In this document: in pieces, positions 44,989 to 51,934 of the stretch
Numbering within the stretch: the first letter of the stretch is position 1
How the letters are laid out: every line of letters begins with the position of its first letter
NCBI GenBank assembly: GCA_002314945.1
Contig: DCHV01000032.1
Location: forward strand, 55,909 to 111,353
Reading direction: 5' to 3'
DNA length: 55,445 nucleotides
From: Prevotellaceae bacterium UBA1743
GTDB taxonomy: Bacteria > Bacteroidota > Bacteroidia > Bacteroidales > Bacteroidaceae
Notes under the pieces: model-generated
Told to the model about the DNA's origin: nothing
The model's input: only the letters and a program-made list of their open reading frames with translations
The model's database searches: none
Position numbers and translations under genes: made by a program

Positions 44989-45564
44989 ATGAAGAAAATT
45001 AACATTCCCGAAACCAAAATTTCTAAGGTTTCTTTGGCACTTGTCATCAAACTTGCCATAAGCGTATTGATGGTTATAATACCGATATTTTTTGCTCATG
45101 CTTCAGAAATGCGCATCCCACTATGGATAGTCGGTTTTCTGGAAGTCTTTACCATTGTTGTCTTGATGGCTTATGCCATTATACCAAAGGTTACACCGAA
45201 ACTCACTTTTAGCATCGTTATTCCGATATCCATTTTTCTGATATTGGCGACAAGAGTGGTTTTCCTGCCGCCTATCAGCAATCCTCTGATAAAATATTCC
45301 AGCCAGATTCTTTGCATTGCTGCCATCTGTTTCCTCGTAGAACTGAACCGTTATATCGATTCATACAAGACATTCAAATGGCTTGCATGGACAATCGTCG
45401 GACTTCTGTTGATATCATCTGCACTCGAAACACTGGAGTTTATGGACAATCCTGAATTTGGTTCCTCCTGCATTACTGGTTTGTGGATGGTTTTCCTTAC
45501 CGTAATCTGCGTGCTTATCACCTACGAGGCAACTATCAAAAAAAGAACCCAAATCAACAATTGA
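44989..45564 (+). CDS. Six-helix integral membrane protein of unknown function
   Basis: The 191-residue protein is strongly hydrophobic with about six predicted helices (residues about 15-36, 43-65, 71-91, 100-118, 130-147, 160-181) and a basic tail 'IKKRTQINN'. No transporter motif or active-site residues were recognised. It is followed after 45 nt by an amidohydrolase gene and seems to belong to that unit. Base composition here is visibly more AT-rich than in the histidine operon, consistent with an accessory region. Confidence 0.75.
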   Translation: MKKINIPETKISKVSLALVIKLAISVLMVIIPIFFAHASEMRIPLWIVGFLEVFTIVVLMAYAIIPKVTPKLTFSIVIPISIFLILATRVVFLPPISNPLIKYSSQILCIAAICFLVELNRYIDSYKTFKWLAWTIVGLLLISSALETLEFMDNPEFGSSCITGLWMVFLTVICVLITYEATIKKRTQINN

Positions 45565-45609
45565 TTATTTCAATAACCTAATTTATAAACTTTTTAACTG
45601 ATTGTAATT

Positions 45610-46614
45610 ATGAAGAACAATTTTAAAGTATTTGACATTGAGCATCATTTTTCAACCCAGCTACTACGTCTGTCATCCGCAGAATTGGGAGACGCTTTGT
45701 CTATGGACATGAACGATCCAGCTATGGTCGAAATGGAAAAAATCGTTAGAGATTTGGATGAAGGTAGAATCAAAAATATGGATGCTGCAGGAGTAGATTA
45801 TGCTCACCTTTCGCTCACCACTCCAGGTTCGGAATATTTCGAAGGTGAAACAGCAAAACTAATAGCCACTGATGCTAATGATAGGCTTGCAGCAGCCATA
45901 CAGAAATATCCAGACAGATTTGGTGGCTGGATTTCACTTGCTCCAGATGATCCAGAATGGTCTGTAAAGGAGATTGATAGGGCTGCAAAGATGGGATTGT
46001 TTGGATGGAGCTGTCTTTCCAATATGAGAGGTAAATATATCGATGATCCCAAATATTGGCCTATTTTCGAGAAACTCGAAGCAATGGATATGCCTATGTA
46101 CTTGCATCCGAATTTCTCCAACATCAAGGAGATTACCGAATTTGGATATGCACTCAACGGACCTGCACTTGGTTTTATGGTTGACGCTCACATCTGTCTC
46201 ATGCGCATGATTTGTCGTGGTGTATTTGACCGGTTCCCCAAGTTGAAGGTTATCCTAGGACATGATGGTGAAGCATTCCCATTCCTGATGAATCGTGTTG
46301 ATACTGCATGGCGTCAAGGTGTTCACTCTGTACCCCCAGGAATGGGCGGCTATCAGCACGAACCAAGTTATTATTTCAAGAATAACATATATGCTACCAC
46401 AAGCGGAAACTTCCTCCCCGAAGCATTGCGTTGTTCTCTTGATGTCTTCACCAAAGGGCATGTCATGATGTCCACCGATTATCCTTACGAGGACTTCCCA
46501 GGTTCCGTTACTTTGGTTTCTGATAGCCCCATCCTTTCGGACGAAGAGAAGAAGGCAACTCTTGCCGAGAATGCTATGGCATTAGGATTTGGGCCTAAGG
46601 CAACAAAAAAATAA
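45610..46614 (+). CDS. Amidohydrolase-2 family metalloenzyme, ACMSD/gamma-resorcylate decarboxylase-like (cytosolic)
   Basis: The 334-residue protein lacks a signal peptide. The metal ligands of this decarboxylase branch can all be seen: E11-x-H13 in 'VFDIEHHF', H166 in 'MYLHPNF', H218 in 'ILGHDGEAFPF' and D290 in 'MSTDYPYED'. The E-x-H at the first site, in place of H-x-H, is typical of gamma-resorcylate-type decarboxylases, which remove CO2 from hydroxylated aromatic acids. Other features are 'GGWISLAPDDPEWSVKEI' and 'CRGVFDRFPKLKVIL'. It is followed by a terminator and by a lipoprotein relative. The substrate is unknown; hydrolysis instead of decarboxylation is also possible. Confidence 0.85.
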   Translation: MKNNFKVFDIEHHFSTQLLRLSSAELGDALSMDMNDPAMVEMEKIVRDLDEGRIKNMDAAGVDYAHLSLTTPGSEYFEGETAKLIATDANDRLAAAIQKYPDRFGGWISLAPDDPEWSVKEIDRAAKMGLFGWSCLSNMRGKYIDDPKYWPIFEKLEAMDMPMYLHPNFSNIKEITEFGYALNGPALGFMVDAHICLMRMICRGVFDRFPKLKVILGHDGEAFPFLMNRVDTAWRQGVHSVPPGMGGYQHEPSYYFKNNIYATTSGNFLPEALRCSLDVFTKGHVMMSTDYPYEDFPGSVTLVSDSPILSDEEKKATLAENAMALGFGPKATKK

Positions 46615-46641
46615 TCTCCATATAGATATTAAGTTCATTAC

Positions 46642-46680
46642 TGGCGGATGGATTCGAAACATCTGTCCGCCATTTTTTTT
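46642..46680 (+). terminator. Intrinsic terminator after the cytosolic amidohydrolase
   Basis: TGGCGGA (46642-46648) pairs with TCCGCCA (46666-46672), followed by eight T. It separates the cytosolic amidohydrolase from the lipoprotein one, though read-through is possible because no clear promoter was found before 46720. Confidence 0.8.
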
Positions 46681-46719
46681 ATCTATGAATAATCTTAATC
46701 ACCATTATTCTTCTTCACA

Positions 46720-47844
46720 ATGAAACTATCTGTAAATTCATTTCTATTTTTGGGACTTACATGTATGCTGTTTAGTTGCTCAGACGACATAAAGCTACCT
46801 TATTCCCCAACGAAAGTCGTAGATCTTGAACACCACTTCTATCTCTCTGATTACATTGATTATATGAGGACTCGAACAGAATATCCATATTTTAGAGATG
46901 GAGAGGGATTTTGGCTCAGGGAAAATTGCAGTAATCCCGTTGATTTTAATTATTATTGGCAACATCCATTCGGCGAGAAATTATCATCCCTATCCCTCTT
47001 GACTTCGCTCGAGAGCAATAGACTTCAATTTATGGATTATGCAGGCGTAACCTGTGCAGCGGTTTCGAGTGGTTCTGGAATAGAAGAACTGCCACTTGAG
47101 GAGTCTGTCAAGTACGCTCAGAAGACAAATAATGCTATTGCTCAAGCTGTCAAGGATAATCATGGAAGATATGTGGGTACTATTTCTTTGCCGATACCTT
47201 ATGTAGAAGAATCGATAAGAGAACTTGAGAGGGCAGTCAATGAACTGGGTCTCAAGTATTGGCATACGCATTCCAATTATGGCGAAGAGGCTCTTTATCA
47301 TGAAAAATTCCTCCCACTACTGGCTAAATGCGCAGAACTGAATGTTCCTATTTATATTCATCCACAGAGTCCATACGGTGATTATCTCACTGTGACAAAC
47401 ACATTGCAGGGTGCTGTATTTGGTTATGGAGTAGATGTGATGCGTACTGTCTTACTATTAATATTCAATGGTACTTTTGACAAATTTCCCAATTTGAAGA
47501 TAATCGTCGGACACATGGCGGAATTTTTGCCATACTGTCTTGGAAGAATAGACAACAGAATCGGTACTATTACTCCTGAAATTGATCCTACCATGATTGC
47601 AAAAGAATCAGTAGCCAATTATTTCAAACGTGGCAATATTTATATGACTACCAGTGGTGTTTATGAAGAACCTGTGATTGATTGTGCAATCAAAACAGTT
47701 GGAATAGATAAAATTATGTTTGGTTCAGATTTCCCTTATGAGGATTTCAAGGGGGCGGTAGATTTTATCAAGAGTCTTCCGATTTCTGACGAAGATAAAG
47801 ATAAGATTTTCTACAAGAACGCTGAAAAGTACATTTTGAATTAA
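46720..47844 (+). CDS. Surface-lipoprotein amidohydrolase-2 family metalloenzyme
   Basis: The 374-residue protein has a lipoprotein signal ending 'TCMLFSC' (C20), followed by S-D-D. This serine/acidic pattern after the cysteine resembles the lipoprotein export signal that sends Bacteroidetes lipoproteins to the cell surface. The catalytic site is complete: E37-x-H39 in 'VVDLEHHF', H214 in 'IYIHPQSPYG', H265 in 'VGHMAEFLP' and D337 in 'MFGSDFPYEDF'. It is related over its length to the cytosolic enzyme upstream, but has an insertion near residues 55-90. An exported member of this decarboxylase-like group is unusual. A GH2 gene follows after 17 nt. Confidence 0.85.
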   Translation: MKLSVNSFLFLGLTCMLFSCSDDIKLPYSPTKVVDLEHHFYLSDYIDYMRTRTEYPYFRDGEGFWLRENCSNPVDFNYYWQHPFGEKLSSLSLLTSLESNRLQFMDYAGVTCAAVSSGSGIEELPLEESVKYAQKTNNAIAQAVKDNHGRYVGTISLPIPYVEESIRELERAVNELGLKYWHTHSNYGEEALYHEKFLPLLAKCAELNVPIYIHPQSPYGDYLTVTNTLQGAVFGYGVDVMRTVLLLIFNGTFDKFPNLKIIVGHMAEFLPYCLGRIDNRIGTITPEIDPTMIAKESVANYFKRGNIYMTTSGVYEEPVIDCAIKTVGIDKIMFGSDFPYEDFKGAVDFIKSLPISDEDKDKIFYKNAEKYILN

Positions 47845-47861
47845 CCAACACTATAGCAAAT

Positions 47862-50291
47862 ATGAATCGACTTAGTTATCTTGCGACCCTGTGTCTTGCA
47901 TTTGCTGGATTCTTCTCTGTTCAGGCATCTGAAATTTTAAATTTCAACAATGAATGGAAGTTTCAGCTGTGCGAGAATGGAGTGGTGAACGATTGGTCGG
48001 CACCTTCACTCGATGATTCCTCGTGGCGTACCCTGAACGTACCTCATGACTGGAGCATAGAGGGACGTTATGACAAATCCAACCCCAGTGGGCCACAAGG
48101 TGGCTATATGCCCTGCGGAACTGCTTGGTACAGAAAACATTTTACATTGGATGATAAATATGAAGGTAAACGTGTGACGTTGCGTTTTGATGGCGTGTAT
48201 ATGAACAGCGAGACGTGGATAAATGGTCGTATGGTGGGACGTTATCCCAACGGCTACAATTCATTCGAGTATGATATCACTCCTTACGTCAAGACGGATG
48301 GGAGTGAGAATGTCATAGCTGTGAAAGTGGATAATTCTCTCCAACCCGCTTCCCGATGGTATTCTGGTTCAGGTATCTACAGGGATGTTCATCTGGTGAT
48401 AGATAATCAGATTCATTTTGTTCACGATGCTACGTTTGCTCGTACCCTAAGTGCTTCGACTGAAAAGGCTGTCTTAGGTATAGATTGTAGAGTTATTGCT
48501 AATGCATATCCAGAGACGCGTTTTGCATGGACAGACAATACCTCGTTGTTTATTTGGACGAGAAACGATGAGACAACCGATACACAACCCGCACAACCCA
48601 ATAATCGCGTCAAGAAACAATGCGAGGTTCGATTCAGTTTGATGGATGGAGAGAGACTTATTACCAGTGTTTCTGAACCGAGAGTCATTGGCGATTTCAC
48701 CACCTCAGATTTTAGCCTCGAGATGCCTGTGGATAACCCGAAACTGTGGTCCTCTTCATCTCCTTCACTATATACTCTCGTATGCGAACTTCTCTGTGAA
48801 GGAAAAGTGATGGATAGAAATGAAATGAAAGTAGGGTTGCGTGAAATCAAATTCAGTAATACTGCGGGAATGACTGTCAATGGCGTACCTGAGAAAATCC
48901 AAGGTGTCTGTATGCATCAGAGTGCAGGATGTTTCGGTACTGCTGTGCCGAGAGAAGTGTGGGAATATCGTCTTAGGGAACTCAAGAAGATGGGATGTAA
49001 TGCAGTTCGTCTCAGTCATTATCCTCATGCCCCATATATCTATGAACTGTGTGATGAGATAGGTCTATATGCCACCAATGAAATTTTCGATGAGTGGAAC
49101 CGTGGTCAGGAATGGGGCTATAGCGAGACTTCCTACGGCAAAATGCCATATACCTATCACCTGTATTTCGACCAATGGCATGATACAGATTTGCGACGAC
49201 TAATCAGAAGGGACAGGAATCACCCTTGTCTCATCATGTATATGCTTGGCAATGAGATTCCTAATCAGCGTATTCAAGGAAACGAACTGCTGAAGGAACT
49301 TCGGGATATTTCTCATCAGGAAGATCCCACACGTCCTGTAACTGCAGGATGTGATTTCTTTGTAGGAGCCAATGCATACGGCTTTATGGATATTATGGAT
49401 ATTGCCGGTTATAATTATATTGACAGGATTCACCCGGATAGCCTCTATCTGGCTGAACATGAGAAGCATCCAGAGCGTATCATTCTTGGAACTGAGACAT
49501 ATCACACCTACAAGAACCATGCAAGTATAGAAAAGTGTCCTGCTGCTATTGGCGAGTTTATCTGGGTTGCTTTTGATTACCTCGGAGAAGTCGTCTGGCC
49601 AGATACGAGAGGTTGGGATGATGGTATCTTCGATGTGGCAGGATTTCCTAAATCAGAAGCCTTCCTCCGAAAGTGTCTGTGGACTCAAGAACCAGCTGTC
49701 TATGCAGGAGTTCTGGTTGATGACGAGAGAGATTTCGACTGGAGCATACGTCCTGTCAAATGCCACTGGAACTGGGAGGAGGGAAACCTGTTGACGGTAT
49801 ATGCCTATAGTAACTGCCAGGAGGTTGAACTCAAGGCGGGAGGTAAGAAATACGGCAGGCAGAAAGTGGATCGGGATAGTTGCAGTGCCATGTGGCAAGT
49901 TCCGTACAAGGCAGGCGAGTTGAAAGTCGTAGGTTACAACGGAGGTAAGAAAGTAGCTGAATGGTCCGTTTCTACTACAGATGAACAACCTTCCGAAATC
50001 AAATCAACCTGTCTCAATCCCGACTCCGAGGGGGAAGTGAAGATTTATGAAATTGATGCAGTCGATAGCAAGGGGCACCGCATACCCACGTTTTCTGGTT
50101 CTTTTGTTGTCTCAGCTGAAAATGCAACAATTCTTGGGATTGACAACGGTAATCAGTATGATCCTGAAGGCAAGAAATATACGTCTCTGTCAGAAGGTAA
50201 TTTCTACGAAGGTCGCGCTCTCGTCTATCTGAAAGTGCATTCTCAGGACTCATCACACAACCTGCCTACTCTTCACGTAGAAGAGCGATAA
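47862..50291 (+). CDS. GH2-family glycoside hydrolase, secreted
   Basis: The 809-residue product has a signal peptide ending 'FFSVQAS'. It has a GH2 sugar-binding domain ('NEWKFQLCENGVVNDW', 'VPHDWSIEGRYD', 'SGSGIYRDVHLVI'), an Ig-like domain and a catalytic barrel. The acid/base is in 'MLGNEIPNQ' (E465) and the nucleophile in 'ILGTETYHTY' (E545). C-terminal Ig-like/DUF4982-type domains follow ('VYAYSNCQEVELKAGGKKYG', 'GELKVVGYNGGKKVAEW'). It is shorter than the other GH2 proteins here, and an extra loop (about 220-250) interrupts the Ig-like domain. Beta-galactosidase, beta-glucosidase or beta-glucuronidase activity are all possible. It is coupled to the lipoprotein amidohydrolase. Confidence 0.9.
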   Translation: MNRLSYLATLCLAFAGFFSVQASEILNFNNEWKFQLCENGVVNDWSAPSLDDSSWRTLNVPHDWSIEGRYDKSNPSGPQGGYMPCGTAWYRKHFTLDDKYEGKRVTLRFDGVYMNSETWINGRMVGRYPNGYNSFEYDITPYVKTDGSENVIAVKVDNSLQPASRWYSGSGIYRDVHLVIDNQIHFVHDATFARTLSASTEKAVLGIDCRVIANAYPETRFAWTDNTSLFIWTRNDETTDTQPAQPNNRVKKQCEVRFSLMDGERLITSVSEPRVIGDFTTSDFSLEMPVDNPKLWSSSSPSLYTLVCELLCEGKVMDRNEMKVGLREIKFSNTAGMTVNGVPEKIQGVCMHQSAGCFGTAVPREVWEYRLRELKKMGCNAVRLSHYPHAPYIYELCDEIGLYATNEIFDEWNRGQEWGYSETSYGKMPYTYHLYFDQWHDTDLRRLIRRDRNHPCLIMYMLGNEIPNQRIQGNELLKELRDISHQEDPTRPVTAGCDFFVGANAYGFMDIMDIAGYNYIDRIHPDSLYLAEHEKHPERIILGTETYHTYKNHASIEKCPAAIGEFIWVAFDYLGEVVWPDTRGWDDGIFDVAGFPKSEAFLRKCLWTQEPAVYAGVLVDDERDFDWSIRPVKCHWNWEEGNLLTVYAYSNCQEVELKAGGKKYGRQKVDRDSCSAMWQVPYKAGELKVVGYNGGKKVAEWSVSTTDEQPSEIKSTCLNPDSEGEVKIYEIDAVDSKGHRIPTFSGSFVVSAENATILGIDNGNQYDPEGKKYTSLSEGNFYEGRALVYLKVHSQDSSHNLPTLHVEER

Positions 50292-50311
50292 TACACTTTT
50301 CTGTAACGCAA

Positions 50312-50364
50312 ACATAAGGGAAGTATAGTGCTCGCATAACGAATTTGTTATCGATGCCTTATGT
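50312..50364. other. Nested inverted repeats between GH2 and symporter genes
   Basis: An outer pair ACATAAGG (50312-50319) and CCTTATGT (50357-50364) encloses an inner pair ATAAC (50336-50340) and GTTAT (50347-50351). It has no T tract and so is not an obvious terminator. An operator or a 3'-end structure is possible. Confidence 0.45.
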
Positions 50365-50441
50365 CTGCTTTATGGATGACTGAGTCTTAATGTGATGTAA
50401 CGGTTATTTGCAAATTGTATAGTGTAATGAAGCACGATTCC

Positions 50442-50472
50442 TTTGTTGTTATCATAATTCTCTATATCTTTG
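50442..50472 (+). promoter_or_regulatory. Promoter of the alanine/cation symporter gene
   Basis: TTTG (50442-50445), 19 nt, TATCTTTG (50465-50472), 20 nt before the ATG at 50493. This is one of the best matches in the window. Confidence 0.75.
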
Positions 50473-50492
50473 CAGATAATTACATATTATGA

Positions 50493-51893
50493 ATGGAGAA
50501 ATCAATTGCAAATTTTCTGAATCTAATCAATGAACCCTTAGGTACATTACTGGTCGTAGTTCTTTCGGTTGTAGGTATATGGTTTACTGTGAAAACGAGA
50601 GGCATGCAGTTCCGTATGATTGGAGAAATGATACGCCTCCTGTTTCAACCTACTCAATCGAAGAATGGTGAGAAAACAGTAAGTAGTTTCCAGGCATTCA
50701 CCATCTCGCTTGCTTCTCGTGTAGGAACAGGCAATTTGGCTGGTGTGGCAACGGCAATCGTGGTAGGTGGTCCTGGTGCTATCTTTTGGATGTGGGTAAT
50801 GGCACTGATAGGTAGTGTAAACACCTTTGTCGAGTGTACCTTGGCACAGCTGTTTAAGACACGAGGGAAGGAATCTTATATAGGCGGACCTGCCTATTAT
50901 ATAACGAAGGGATTGAAGAAAAGATGGTTTGCTTGTATCTTTTCCGTAGCTATTATTCTTCAGTTTGGCATGACGAACAACATGGTGCAGGCGAACACTA
51001 TCTCCTCTTCCTTCATACAGGCCTTTGGAATCAGCCCTATGATGATGGGCGTGATGTTGTCTTTGCTAACCGCATTTGTTGTTTTTGGTGGCATTCAGCG
51101 TATTGCCAAGTTCTGCTCTGTGGTGGTACCTTTCATGGCACTCTTCTATTTAGCGATAGCATTGTGGGTAATCATAGTCAATGTGACGGAGATTCCCAAT
51201 GTATTCATGATTATCGTGAGGAATGCTTTCGGCTTCGAGCAGGCTGCTGGTGGCACTATAGGCATGGCTGTGATGATGGGGTTCAAACGTGGTATATTCA
51301 GCAACGAGGCAGGTGAGGGTAGCGCACCCAATGCAGCAGCTACGGCCGAGGTGACACATCCTGTGAAGCAGGGACTTATACAGACGCTTGGTGTATTTAC
51401 CGATACACTTGTGGTATGCTCCTGTACGGCTTTCATTATTATGTGCTCGGGATTGTATGATTGTGGTGCCAATGGTATTGAACTGACTCAGGTGTCTCTT
51501 TCTGCCCATATCGGAGAGATAGGCAAGTCGATTATAGCTGTGACTATCTTTTTCTTTGCCTTCTCCAGCGTCATAGGTAATTACTACTATGGAGAATGTA
51601 ATTTCGAGTTCCTTTGCAATGGTTCTCATACAAAGGCTGTAGTGAATGCTTATCGTGTCTTTCTCGTCGGATTGGTATTCGTCGGTTCGCTCATGGCAAT
51701 AGACGTCGTATGGGCGTTGGTTGATTTTGCAATGGTGATAGTAAGTGTATGCAATCTCATCGCCATCCTCCTGTTGGGAAAGTACGCTATACGTCTTCTT
51801 CAGGATTACCAGCAGCAGAAACGAGAAGGAAAAGACCCTGTATATCATGCCTCTACTATTCCTGAAATTGTAGAAGAGACAGAGTGTTGGTGA
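50493..51893 (+). CDS. Alanine/glycine:cation symporter (AGCS family)
   Basis: The 466-residue inner-membrane protein has about eleven transmembrane helices and the AGCS signature region: 'SRVGTGNLAGVATAIVVGGP', 'KESYIGGPAYYI', 'GFKRGIFSNEAGEGSAPNAA', 'TLVVCSCTAFIIM' and 'FAFSSVIGNYYYGECN'. It imports small neutral amino acids with sodium or protons. The frame from ATG at 50493 is preferred; the overlapping ATG at 50489 is out of frame. A GH92 lipoprotein follows after 41 nt, possibly on the same transcript. Substrate specificity cannot be read. Confidence 0.95.
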   Translation: MEKSIANFLNLINEPLGTLLVVVLSVVGIWFTVKTRGMQFRMIGEMIRLLFQPTQSKNGEKTVSSFQAFTISLASRVGTGNLAGVATAIVVGGPGAIFWMWVMALIGSVNTFVECTLAQLFKTRGKESYIGGPAYYITKGLKKRWFACIFSVAIILQFGMTNNMVQANTISSSFIQAFGISPMMMGVMLSLLTAFVVFGGIQRIAKFCSVVVPFMALFYLAIALWVIIVNVTEIPNVFMIIVRNAFGFEQAAGGTIGMAVMMGFKRGIFSNEAGEGSAPNAAATAEVTHPVKQGLIQTLGVFTDTLVVCSCTAFIIMCSGLYDCGANGIELTQVSLSAHIGEIGKSIIAVTIFFFAFSSVIGNYYYGECNFEFLCNGSHTKAVVNAYRVFLVGLVFVGSLMAIDVVWALVDFAMVIVSVCNLIAILLLGKYAIRLLQDYQQQKREGKDPVYHASTIPEIVEETECW

Positions 51894-51934
51894 TATGAAC
51901 TTTTATTTCGAAAATAATATAAAACCTATATAAT

